Shown: one piece after another, positions 8,110 to 16,303 of the stretch
Layout: each line of letters opens with the position of its first letter
Numbering within the stretch: position 1 is the first letter of the stretch
Assembly (NCBI GenBank): GCA_963834965.1
Contig: CAWIEI010000023.1
Span: 1 to 64,000, forward strand
Length of the DNA: 64,000 nt
Source of the DNA: Fodinibacter sp963834965
GTDB taxonomy: Bacteria > Actinomycetota > Actinomycetes > Actinomycetales > Dermatophilaceae
Reading direction: 5' to 3'
Position numbers and translations under genes: made by a program
Notes under the pieces: generated by a model
What the model saw: only the letters and a program-made list of their open reading frames with translations
Database searches by the model: none
Told to the model about the DNA's origin: nothing

Positions 8110-10926
8110 ATGCCCAGCCCCGCCGAGCGGTATGCCGCTGCCGCCGCCCGGAGCCGCCGGAACCGCTCCGAGCTGGGCCGGTTCACCGCCGGCCTGGACT
8201 TCCCGCTCGACGAGTTCCAGCTGCAGGCCTGTGCGGCGGTCGAGGCGGGCCAGGGGGTGCTCGTCGCCGCCCCGACCGGCGCCGGCAAGACGATCGTGGG
8301 TGAGTTCGCGGTGCACCTGGCCCTCGCCACCGGTAGAAAGGCGTTCTACACCACCCCGATCAAGGCCCTGTCGAACCAGAAGTACCACGACCTGGTGCGC
8401 GCGCACGGCGCTGACAAGGTGGGGCTGCTGACCGGTGACTCCTCCGTCAACGGCGAGGCACCAGTGGTCGTGATGACCACCGAGGTGCTGCGCAACATGA
8501 TGTACGCCGGGTCGCGCACCCTCGACGGCCTGGGCTACGTCGTCATGGACGAGGTGCACTACCTGGCCGACCGGTTCCGCGGGGCGGTGTGGGAGGAGGT
8601 CATCATCCACCTCCCCGAGCACGTGCAGGTCGTGTCGCTGTCGGCCACCGTGAGCAACGCCGAGGAGTTCGGCGACTGGCTCGCCGAGGTTCGGGGCAAC
8701 CACGCGGTCGTCGTCTCCGAGCACCGGCCGGTGCCGCTGTCGCAGCACGTGCTCGTCGGCACCACCCTGTTCGACCTCTTCGCCGGCAACCGGGTCAACC
8801 CGGACCTGCTGGCCGCCATCCGCACCTCCGAGCAGCGCGGGCGCTGGGACGACGAGCCGCGGCGCGCGGGCTCTGGGCGCGGCGGCCCTCCGGCGCGCTC
8901 CCACCGGGGTGGCAACCGTCGCGTGGGAGGGGGCCGCGGGCCCGGTGGTGGAGCCGGCGGCGCCGGGTTCGCGCGTGGTGGTCGTCCCGGGGGTGGTGCC
9001 ACGAGGGCCGAGGTCATCGACGAGCTCGACCGCGACGGGCTGCTGCCCGCCATCACCTTCATCTTCAGCCGGGTCGGCTGCGAGGCCGCCGTCAGCCAGC
9101 TGCTCGCCGCGGGCACCCGCCTCATCCCCGAGCGTGAGGGGCTGCGCATCAGGCGGCACGTCGAGGAGCGGGTCGACTCCCTGGCCGACGAGGACCTCTC
9201 GGTGCTGGGCTACTTCGACTTCGTCGAGGGACTCTCCCGGGGGTTCGCGGCGCACCATGCGGGCATGCTGCCGCTGTTCCGCGAGATCGTCGAGGAGCTC
9301 TTCACCGCTGCGCGCATTCGAGCCGTGTTCGCCACTGAGACACTGGCACTCGGCATCAACATGCCCGCCCGCACCGTGGTGCTCGAGAAGCTCGTCAAGT
9401 TCAACGGCGAGGCACACGTCGACATCACGCCGGCCGAGTACACCCAGCTCACCGGGCGAGCGGGCCGGCGCGGCATCGACATCGAGGGACATGCGGTCGT
9501 GCAGTGGGCCCGCGGGGTCGACCCGCTGGCCGTGGGCGGGTTGGCCTCCACCCGCACCTACCCATTGCGGTCGAGCTTCCGGCCCACCTACAACATGGCG
9601 GTCAACCTCGTCGCGCAGGTCGGGCGCGAGGTGGCCCGCGAGATACTCGAGACCTCCTTCGCCCAGTTCCAGGCCGATCGTGCCGTCGTGGGCATCGCAA
9701 CTGCGGTGCGCCGCAACGAAGAAGGCATGGAGGGTTACGCCGAGGCGATGCACTGCCACCTCGGTGACTTCCGCGAGTACGCGGCCCTGCGCCGGGCGCT
9801 GGCCGACGCGGAGAAGGAGGGGGTCAAGGCCCGCTCCGCCTCACGTCGCGCCGAGGCAGCCGTCTCGCTCGAGGCCCTGCGCATCGGCGACGTCATTCGC
9901 ATCCCGGCCGGTCGGCGTGCCGGGTGGGCGGTGGTGGTGCAGCCGTCGCGCGCCGGCAAGGGCACGCCCACAGGCCCGGCAGTCGTCACCGAGGACAAGC
10001 AGTTCCGCCGGCTCACGCTGGTCGACGTGCCCGAGCCGGTCGAGTCGGTCACGTCGGTGAAGGTGCCGCCCAACTTCAACCCGAAGTCACCGAAGTCGCG
10101 CCGCGACCTGGCCACCTCGCTGCGGATCGCCGTGCCCCACGGCATCGAGGACTCTCCACGCCGACGCGCCCGGCAGGTCGCGGAGGGGGAGTCGGAGCGC
10201 ATCGCCCAGCTGCGGCACGAGCTCACGAGCCACCCGTGCCACCAGTGCCCCGACCGCGAGACGCACTCCCGGTGGGCCGAGCGCTGGTGGCGGCTCAAGC
10301 GCGAGACGGTCGGGCTGCAGCGCCGGGTCGAGGGCCGCACCAACACGGTGGCCCGCACCTTCGACCGGATCTGCGACGCCCTCGAGGCCTTGGGCTACCT
10401 CGCCGAGGCCGGCACCGTGGTCACCGAGCGCGGCGAGCGGCTGCGCCGGCTGTACACCGAGAAGGACCTCCTGGCCGCCGAGTGCCTGCGGCACGACGTG
10501 TGGAAGCGGCTGGATGCCGCCGGGCTGGCCGCCGCCGTGTCCGCGCTGGTCCACGAGCCACGACACGAGGAGGCCGAGGTCTCGCCCCGGATGCCGAACG
10601 AGGACGTCGCCGAGGCGCTCACCCGGATGTCGCGGCTGTGGTCGCAGATCGAGGACCTCGAGACCGAGCACGACCTGCCCTCCACGACGATGCCCGACGG
10701 CGGCATGGCGTGGATGGTGCACCGGTGGGCCTCGGGCGAGCGGCTCGACACCGTGCTGCGCGGCCAGGACATGGCTGCCGGTGACTTCGTGCGCCGGTGC
10801 AAGCAGATCGTCGACCTTCTCGACCAGGTGGCCAAGGCGGCGACCGACGGCGAGCTGCGCCGCACGGCCCGCACCGCAGTGGATGCCGTGCTGCGCGGCG
10901 TCGTCGCCGCCGACCGCCTCGACTGA
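8110..10926 (+). CDS. helY: HelY-type Ski2-like DEVH-box RNA helicase
   Basis: A 938-residue superfamily 2 helicase. It has the Q-like motif FQLQA, Walker A APTGAGKT (K60), the DEVH box at 147-150, SLSAT (motif III) and the QLTGRAGRRGID motif VI. The C-terminal third is the Ski2-like arm and DSHCT region. Members remodel or unwind RNA and associate with RNA turnover. An unusual Gly/Arg-rich stretch of about 55 residues (about 245-300, GGGRGPGGGAGGAG and RGG-like units) interrupts the space between the two RecA domains. ATG follows TAGCCT by 6 bases (leaderless). Confidence 0.88.
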   Translation: MPSPAERYAAAAARSRRNRSELGRFTAGLDFPLDEFQLQACAAVEAGQGVLVAAPTGAGKTIVGEFAVHLALATGRKAFYTTPIKALSNQKYHDLVRAHGADKVGLLTGDSSVNGEAPVVVMTTEVLRNMMYAGSRTLDGLGYVVMDEVHYLADRFRGAVWEEVIIHLPEHVQVVSLSATVSNAEEFGDWLAEVRGNHAVVVSEHRPVPLSQHVLVGTTLFDLFAGNRVNPDLLAAIRTSEQRGRWDDEPRRAGSGRGGPPARSHRGGNRRVGGGRGPGGGAGGAGFARGGRPGGGATRAEVIDELDRDGLLPAITFIFSRVGCEAAVSQLLAAGTRLIPEREGLRIRRHVEERVDSLADEDLSVLGYFDFVEGLSRGFAAHHAGMLPLFREIVEELFTAARIRAVFATETLALGINMPARTVVLEKLVKFNGEAHVDITPAEYTQLTGRAGRRGIDIEGHAVVQWARGVDPLAVGGLASTRTYPLRSSFRPTYNMAVNLVAQVGREVAREILETSFAQFQADRAVVGIATAVRRNEEGMEGYAEAMHCHLGDFREYAALRRALADAEKEGVKARSASRRAEAAVSLEALRIGDVIRIPAGRRAGWAVVVQPSRAGKGTPTGPAVVTEDKQFRRLTLVDVPEPVESVTSVKVPPNFNPKSPKSRRDLATSLRIAVPHGIEDSPRRRARQVAEGESERIAQLRHELTSHPCHQCPDRETHSRWAERWWRLKRETVGLQRRVEGRTNTVARTFDRICDALEALGYLAEAGTVVTERGERLRRLYTEKDLLAAECLRHDVWKRLDAAGLAAAVSALVHEPRHEEAEVSPRMPNEDVAEALTRMSRLWSQIEDLETEHDLPSTTMPDGGMAWMVHRWASGERLDTVLRGQDMAAGDFVRRCKQIVDLLDQVAKAATDGELRRTARTAVDAVLRGVVAADRLD

Positions 10927-10929
10927 GGT

Positions 10930-11340
10930 TCAGGCTCCGGCGATCTCGCCGATCCGGATGTGGTTGCCGAACGGGTCGCGCAGGGCGAAGTCGCGCCCGT
11001 AGGGCTGGGTCACGACGTCCTGGGTGATGTCGGCGCCCGACTCCTTGACGCGGGCGTAGGCGGCCTCCACGTCGTCGGTGGTGAAGGCGAGCCAGCCACC
11101 GCCGGCGCCCTTGGTCACGAGCGCCCGGATCTGCTCGGCGGTCGCCTCGTCGTGGGCCGGCGGCCCCGGCTTCTCGAGCAGGATGGTCTTGTCGTCGCCC
11201 GGGACCCGTACGGTGAGCCACCGCATCGGCCCGAAGTCCATGTCCTCACCCACCTCGAGACCGAGGACCTCGGTGTAGAACGTCAGGGCCTCGTCCTGGT
11301 CGAGCACGAAGATCGAGGAGATGTTGTTGCGCTTCAGCAT
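10930..11340 (-). CDS. VOC-superfamily (glyoxalase/bleomycin-resistance-like) protein
   Basis: A 136-residue protein with the paired beta-alpha-beta-beta-beta modules of the VOC fold: ISSIFVLDQDEALTFYTEVLGLEV at the start and LAFTTDDVEAAYARVKESGAD and ALRDPFGNHIRIGEI at the end. The DPFGN motif is typical. VOC members bind a metal and act on small molecules or only bind them; the substrate is not predictable. A good ribosome site (AGAAGGAA) precedes the ATG. It is divergent from the AraC-type gene, which often controls such enzymes, though this is only context. Convergent with helY with a 3-base gap. Confidence 0.8.
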   Translation of the reverse strand: MLKRNNISSIFVLDQDEALTFYTEVLGLEVGEDMDFGPMRWLTVRVPGDDKTILLEKPGPPAHDEATAEQIRALVTKGAGGGWLAFTTDDVEAAYARVKESGADITQDVVTQPYGRDFALRDPFGNHIRIGEIAGA

Positions 11341-11454
11341 GATTGGCGTTTCCTTCTGTCACGGGAGCTGGTGTGATCACGCTAGGGGCGCTCCTCCCGG
11401 CCTGCTTCTCCGAAAGTGCGCTTCTGCCAGTCGCCACAACCTACGGTGGTCAGC

Positions 11455-11898
11455 GTGAGTGCGGCAGAGGAGGACCGGAACCGGCGGCTGCTGCGCGCCC
11501 GCGACCTGATCGACCGCCGGAGCACGGAGCCGCTCGACGTCGACCTGCTGGCGGCCACCGCGCACATGGCGCGCGCCCACTTCATCCGCGAGTTCCGGGC
11601 GACCTTCGGCGAGACGCCGCACCGCTACCTCCAGCGGCGGCGGATCGAGCGCGCGATGACCCTCCTGCGCACGACGGACACCCCGGTCACCGACGTGTGC
11701 ATGCAGGTGGGGTTCTCCAGCCTCGGCACGTTCAGCCGCACGTTCCGCGACATCGTGGGCACCTCGCCCTCGGCCTTCCGTAGAGGTGCGGACCCGGCGA
11801 CGGCGTTCGTCCCCACCACCTTCCGGATGCGGTGGACCCGCCCGGCCGGCGCGCGCCGCGGAACCGACGAGGGGCTCAGCCCAGACCCAGGGCCTTGA
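11455..11898 (+). CDS. AraC-family transcriptional regulator (DNA-binding domain only)
   Basis: About 147 residues, almost entirely a double helix-turn-helix AraC domain: LDVDLLAATAHMARAHFIREFRATFG is the first and VTDVCMQVGFSSLGTFSRTFRDIVGTSPSAFR the second with its signature. It has no sensory N-terminal domain. I chose the GTG at 11455 because TACGGT lies 7 bases before it and the domain follows at once; an in-frame ATG at 11416 would add 13 residues of no obvious merit. Its last 23 bases overlap the convergent exonuclease gene. A possible target is the divergent VOC gene. Confidence 0.82.
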   Translation: MSAAEEDRNRRLLRARDLIDRRSTEPLDVDLLAATAHMARAHFIREFRATFGETPHRYLQRRRIERAMTLLRTTDTPVTDVCMQVGFSSLGTFSRTFRDIVGTSPSAFRRGADPATAFVPTTFRMRWTRPAGARRGTDEGLSPDPGP

Positions 11899-12820
11899 GC
11901 ACTCGCCCGACGGGGTTGGTGACGCCGTAGGCCTCACCGAGCTGCTCGAGCAGCTCGGGGTCGGCCACCTCGCGGGGCAGCGCCAGGTCGACCTCGGCCA
12001 CCGGGGCGTCGCGCAGCACCCGCACCACGGTGGGAGCCACATCGAGGTAGCCGGATGCCGCCTCGAGGTTGGCGCGTCGCGCGCCCTTCAGCCCCGGGTC
12101 TCCCCCGTCGACCGCAGCGCGCACCCCCGCCAGGGACCCGTAGGTGGCGATGAGCTGGGCGGCCGTCTTGTCGCCGATGCCCTTGACGCCCGGCAGCCCG
12201 TCGCTGGTGTCGCCGCGCAGCACCGACATGTCGAGGTAGGCCTCGCCGGTGGGCACGGCATACCGCTCGTGCAGGTAGGCCTGGGTCGCCAGATCGGGGT
12301 CGCGCACCCCGCCCTTGCCGGTGTACAGCACCCGGATGCCGTGCGCGTCGTCGACGAGCTGGAGCAGGTCGCGGTCGCCGGTGACGACGTCGACCGGCAT
12401 CACGCCGCGGTGCCGCTCGCTGAGCGTGCCGATGACGTCGTCGGCCTCGCAGCCCGGTGCTCCCAGCCGCACGATGCCGATGGCGCGCAGGGCGTCGCGG
12501 ATGAGCGGCACCTGCGGGGTGAGGTCGTCGGGGCTCTCCTCGACCACATCGGAGCCCTCGATCAGCCGGTGCGTCTTGTACGTGGGCACCAGGTCGACCC
12601 TCCACTGCGGCCGCCAGTCGTCGTCCCAGCAAGCCACCAGGTGCGTCGGCCGGTGCGCGGTGACCAGCGTGGCGATCATGTCGAGGAAGCCGCGCAGTGC
12701 GTTGGTCGGCGGTTCGGCCGGGTCGCGACGCTGGTCAGGCACCCCGAAGAAGGCACGGAAGTACAAGGAGGCAGAGTCCAAGAGGAGAAGTCGCGGTGAC
12801 GGGGAGGGGCGCACAGCCAT
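11876..12820 (-). CDS. 5'-3' exonuclease of the PolA N-terminal / FEN family
   Basis: A 314-residue stand-alone homologue of the 5' nuclease domain of DNA polymerase I. Acidic metal-binding motifs are present: LLLLDSASLYFRAFFG at the N-terminus, GCEADDVIGTL and VVTGDRDLLQLVDD in the middle, and LRGDTSDGLPGVKGIGDKTA, the helix-hairpin-helix with its aspartates. No polymerase domain follows. Such proteins remove flaps or RNA primers and back up PolA. The ATG follows TAGTCT by 6 bases (leaderless). The promoter region of 81 bases is shared with the divergent SGNH hydrolase. Confidence 0.88.
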   Translation of the reverse strand: MAVRPSPSPRLLLLDSASLYFRAFFGVPDQRRDPAEPPTNALRGFLDMIATLVTAHRPTHLVACWDDDWRPQWRVDLVPTYKTHRLIEGSDVVEESPDDLTPQVPLIRDALRAIGIVRLGAPGCEADDVIGTLSERHRGVMPVDVVTGDRDLLQLVDDAHGIRVLYTGKGGVRDPDLATQAYLHERYAVPTGEAYLDMSVLRGDTSDGLPGVKGIGDKTAAQLIATYGSLAGVRAAVDGGDPGLKGARRANLEAASGYLDVAPTVVRVLRDAPVAEVDLALPREVADPELLEQLGEAYGVTNPVGRVLKALGLG

Positions 12821-12901
12821 GCTCCGAGACTAGTTGGCCACATCCGTTGTGAGTCCTTCGGAAATGGCAGCTCATCCGGCAGCGGGCCATAACATCGGTA
12901 C

Positions 12902-14725
12902 GTGACCCACAACCGGGGGAGGGCAGCACGTAGCTGGTCAACGGTGCTGGTCCTCGCGGGTGTTGCCGTGGGCTTGGGGTGGGGTTCTCCAGGTTCTCCG
13001 GGTGCCTTGCACCCGACCTCAGTGGCAGCAGAGGCGCCGGCCCAGGTCGACGTGCTCAAGGCTGAACCCGGTCCTCCGCCCCTCACGCCCGATCTGCGTG
13101 AAACCGCAGATCCTCCTCGCGCCCTGCCCCAGAGCATGTTCTCGCCAGTTCCCCCGAAGGCCGCCGGGGACACGAACCCACGGCTCTTGGCGCCGGTCCG
13201 GGGTGCCCCTGGTCTCGCTCAGGGTCATTCAGTGACGATCACGACGACCGGGAGAGCTGGCTCCAGTCCCCAGCTGCGAACTGCGCCGGGGCCTGCCGGT
13301 GCTGCGCAGGCCATGGCGAACGCACTGCAGTGGTTCGTCACCTGCCCCGAGGCGCGACACGACCCAGTCGGGTCTGCGAGTCGACTCCTGGGTCGGGAGC
13401 GGCTCGACGCTGACGTGGTTCGGCTGGCCTCACTTCACGATGGCCGTCCCCCGACGTTCACCCCGGCCAGCACGGCAACCGTCTGGGGACCGGCTGTGGC
13501 CCGGACCGGCCAGCGCGAGATGGTTCAGCTCTCGGGCGTCGTGGGCGCCGGCGAACTCAGGCACGAGACGCGCGTCGAAGGTGTCCTGGCGCGGGACTTG
13601 GGCGGTTGGCAGGTCGAGTCCCTGTACCCGTCGCCTGTCACGTCGGCGACCACCGCGTCGAGCACCCCTGCGCAGCCGGTCGCGGAAGCACCGTTGGCAT
13701 GGGATCGAGGAGAGACGGGTGTTCCCACCCGCGTGATGATCGTCGGTGACAGCATCACGCAAGGCTCGTCCGGTGACTACACGTGGCGGTTCCGCCTCTC
13801 GAGGAAGCTAGCCAGCACCGCGCCGGGGACGGTTGACCTCGTGGGAGCGTGGAACACCCTGTTCGATCCGGTGGGGCAGACGTGGAACTCCACGTTCTAC
13901 GGTGACCTGTCCTTCGCGGATCGCGAGCACAGCGCGACCTGGGGCTCCTCATGGCATGAGCAGGCCGGACTGATCGCGGGGAAGATGGCCCAGAGCACGC
14001 CGGATGTCGTCGTTGCACTACTGGGCACCAACGATGTCCGCGATGGGCGCTCCCCTGAGGAGATCGCGGGGCTGGCCCGGACCTTCGTCGAGCAGGCGCG
14101 ATCGGTGAACCCGGGCGTGGCGATCGTCATCGGGGAGGTGCTCCATCGACAGAACCTGTGGACCGGACAGGCGGAGGGCGAGGCACAGTCGGTGAAGGCC
14201 ACCGAGGCCCTGCACGACCTGGCGACATCCATGACCACGGACACGTCCCCCATCGTCATGGCCCCGACGCGCCGCTCATGGGATCCGGCGGTCCAGACCT
14301 ACGACGGCACGCATCCCAACCCCACAGGGGAGAACCTCCTCGCACAGCGGATGTCGGAGGCGCTGGCGGCCCTGGGCATCGGCACTGCGCTCCCGGATGT
14401 CGCCACGGCACAGTCCTGGCGAGTGCCGGCCCCGCGCCCCACCGTGGTGAAGGTTGCAGACCGAAGCGTCGTGATCTCCTGGAGCCGGGTCAGTACGGGA
14501 AGCACCGGCATGATCATTCGCCTGCGCGAGCTGTCCGGAAGATGGGTCGAGCTGCCGTTCCCGGTTGCCGACAGCTTCACGCTCACTCCGGAACAGGCCG
14601 GGTGCTACCTCGGTGTCTCGCTCCGGCCGGTGAAGGTGACGATGGCGGGGGCTCCCGGAACGGAGGTGCGCTACGCAGTTCCACACATGCAGGGGCCGGT
14701 GTCCTACTCGGTCAGGCGCTCCTGA
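12902..14725 (+). CDS. Secreted SGNH/GDSL-family hydrolase
   Basis: A 607-residue exported protein. Residues 1-45 are a signal peptide with an RGR-type n-region. About 235 residues of unassigned sequence precede an SGNH domain: GDS at 282-284 (nucleophile S284), GTND at 375-378 (oxyanion N377) and DGTH at 468-471 (D468, H471). A beta-rich domain of about 110 residues, possibly fibronectin-like, ends the protein. The likely role is ester hydrolysis on a carbohydrate, lipid or wall polymer outside the cell. GTG follows TAACAT by 6 bases (leaderless). Codon use is looser than in neighbours, with many T- and A-ending codons, which may mean transfer. Confidence 0.8.
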   Translation: MTHNRGRAARSWSTVLVLAGVAVGLGWGSPGSPGALHPTSVAAEAPAQVDVLKAEPGPPPLTPDLRETADPPRALPQSMFSPVPPKAAGDTNPRLLAPVRGAPGLAQGHSVTITTTGRAGSSPQLRTAPGPAGAAQAMANALQWFVTCPEARHDPVGSASRLLGRERLDADVVRLASLHDGRPPTFTPASTATVWGPAVARTGQREMVQLSGVVGAGELRHETRVEGVLARDLGGWQVESLYPSPVTSATTASSTPAQPVAEAPLAWDRGETGVPTRVMIVGDSITQGSSGDYTWRFRLSRKLASTAPGTVDLVGAWNTLFDPVGQTWNSTFYGDLSFADREHSATWGSSWHEQAGLIAGKMAQSTPDVVVALLGTNDVRDGRSPEEIAGLARTFVEQARSVNPGVAIVIGEVLHRQNLWTGQAEGEAQSVKATEALHDLATSMTTDTSPIVMAPTRRSWDPAVQTYDGTHPNPTGENLLAQRMSEALAALGIGTALPDVATAQSWRVPAPRPTVVKVADRSVVISWSRVSTGSTGMIIRLRELSGRWVELPFPVADSFTLTPEQAGCYLGVSLRPVKVTMAGAPGTEVRYAVPHMQGPVSYSVRRS

Positions 14726-14819
14726 TGGAGGGGACGATTGCACTCGGCCCACGCACCGCACACCCACGGCTGGGCGAGCCCTCATGGGGAGTATCCATGC
14801 AGCGCACTACGCTGACGGC

Positions 14820-15242
14820 GTGGAAGACCTCGACCGTCGCATCGTCGACCTGCTTGCCAAGGACGGCCGGATCAGCTTCACCGACCTCGGCAAGACCTTG
14901 GGCATGTCCACGTCCGCCGTGCACCAGCGGGTCCGACGCCTCGAGCAGCGCGGAGTCGTGAAGGGCTACACGGCCAAGATCGACCACACGGCACTGGGGC
15001 AGCAGCTCACCGCGTTCATCTCGATCACCCCGCTCGACCCGGCCGCACCCGACGACATCCCCGAGCGCCTGCACGAGGTGCCGCAGATCGAGGAGTGCCA
15101 CTCGGTCGCCGGCGACGAGAACTACATCCTCAAGGTGCGGGTGGCCACACCGTCCGAGCTCGAGGAGCTGATCGCCGCCATCCGCGGCGTCGCCAACGTC
15201 TCGACCCGCACGACGGTCGTTCTCTCGACTCCGTGGGAGTGA
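14820..15242 (+). CDS. Lrp/AsnC-family transcriptional regulator
   Basis: About 140 residues with the Lrp architecture: an N-terminal helix-turn-helix (DLDRRIVDLLAKDGRISFTDLGKTLGMSTSAVHQRVRRLEQRG) and a C-terminal RAM ligand-binding domain (VAGDENYILKVRVATPSELEELI). The GTG at 14820 is chosen over the in-frame ATG at 14784 because TACGCT sits 6 bases before it and the protein then starts EDLDRR, as the family does. The family senses amino acids, often branched-chain or lysine. The kam genes begin 1.5 kb downstream, so a link to lysine use is possible but not shown. The next gene overlaps by GTGA. Confidence 0.88.
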   Translation: MEDLDRRIVDLLAKDGRISFTDLGKTLGMSTSAVHQRVRRLEQRGVVKGYTAKIDHTALGQQLTAFISITPLDPAAPDDIPERLHEVPQIEECHSVAGDENYILKVRVATPSELEELIAAIRGVANVSTRTTVVLSTPWE

Positions 15243-15814
15243 GCGGGCCCACCGGCCTCTCGGCCGACCTGCAGCGCTACCTCCAGCAGGGCCGCGACGC
15301 GCTGCACCGGTCCCTCGACGGGGTGTCGGAGTACGACGCGCGCCGGCCACTCACGCCCTCGGGCACCAACCTGCTCGGGCTGGTCAAGCACGTGGCGGGG
15401 GTCGAGCTCGGTTACCTCGTCGAGTCGGTGGGCCGCGAGGCGCCGGTGTTGCCGTGGAACGCGGACGGCTCGGTCTGGGAGGGCGCCGACATGTGGCCGC
15501 TGGCGAGCGAGAGCCGCGCGCACCTCGTCGACCTCTACCGGTCGGTCTGGGCCCTGTCGGATGCCGCCATCGCTGAGCTGCCGCTGGACGCACCGGCCAC
15601 CGTGGCGTGGTGGCCGGAGGAGCGGCGCCAGACGACCTTCGGTCACCTGCTCGTGCGGGTGGTCGCCGAGACCGCCCAGCACGCGGGGCACGCCGACATC
15701 CTGCGGGAGGGGCTCGACGGCCAGGGCGGGCGCGACCACGCCGACCAGGGTGACGAGGCCACCTGGTCGAAGTACGTCGCGCGGATCCAGCAGGCGGCCG
15801 ACGAGTACCAGTAG
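15239..15814 (+). CDS. DinB/DUF664-family protein
   Basis: About 191 residues of the DinB-like four-helix bundle. It has the characteristic start LQRYLQQGRDALHRSLDG and the histidine positions of the putative metal site (LVKHVAGVELGYL, and TAQHAGHADILREGLDG near the end). The function in this family is mostly unknown; some members are thiol-dependent transferases. The GTG start overlaps the stop of the Lrp gene (GTGA), so the two are translationally coupled and share the leaderless promoter at 14808. Confidence 0.8.
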   Translation: MSGPTGLSADLQRYLQQGRDALHRSLDGVSEYDARRPLTPSGTNLLGLVKHVAGVELGYLVESVGREAPVLPWNADGSVWEGADMWPLASESRAHLVDLYRSVWALSDAAIAELPLDAPATVAWWPEERRQTTFGHLLVRVVAETAQHAGHADILREGLDGQGGRDHADQGDEATWSKYVARIQQAADEYQ

Positions 15815-15825
15815 GCGGCAGGAAC

Positions 15826-16299
15826 TCAGCGGCCGATGTCGGCCACGGTCGCGCCGGTGACCCTTACCAGGTCGGTGGGCGAGAGCCCGAGGTCGAGCCC
15901 GCGCCGCCCGCCCGACACGTAGACGACGTCGAACAGCTCCGCGCTCTCGTCGACGACGGTCGGCAGGGAGCGCTTCTGGCCGATGGGTGAGATGCCGCCG
16001 ACCACGTAGCCCGATGACCGCTGTGCTGCAGCCGGATCAGCCATGGCAACGCGCTTGGCCCCGACGGCGGCGGCCATCGCCTTGAGGTCGAGCTGACCCG
16101 TCACCGGCACCACGGCCACCGCGAGGCCCGCGCCGGTGTCGACGAGCAGGGTCTTGAAGACCTGTTCCGGGGGCAGCCCGAGCACCTCGGCCGCTTCGAG
16201 CCCGAACGACCGCGCTGCGGGGTCGTGCTCGTAGGTGTGCTGGGTGAACGCGACGCCCGCCACGGTGAGTGCCACCGTGGCGGGCGTCCCGGAGGGCAT
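15826..16299 (-). CDS. ybaK: YbaK/EbsC-type Cys-tRNA(Pro) deacylase
   Basis: A 157-residue YbaK-domain protein (PF04073). Visible hallmarks are FKTLLVDTGAGLAVAVVPVTGQLDLKAMA, with the catalytic lysine region in FKTL, and GYVVGGISPIGQKRSLPTVVDE. The family hydrolyses mischarged Cys-tRNA(Pro) in the cytosol. The ATG lies 4 bases beyond the kamA stop codon on the same strand, so the two are almost certainly one transcript. A longer in-frame reading upstream is antisense-like noise through kamA. Confidence 0.85.
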   Translation of the reverse strand: MPSGTPATVALTVAGVAFTQHTYEHDPAARSFGLEAAEVLGLPPEQVFKTLLVDTGAGLAVAVVPVTGQLDLKAMAAAVGAKRVAMADPAAAQRSSGYVVGGISPIGQKRSLPTVVDESAELFDVVYVSGGRRGLDLGLSPTDLVRVTGATVADIGR

Positions 16300-16303
16300 C
16301 GGC

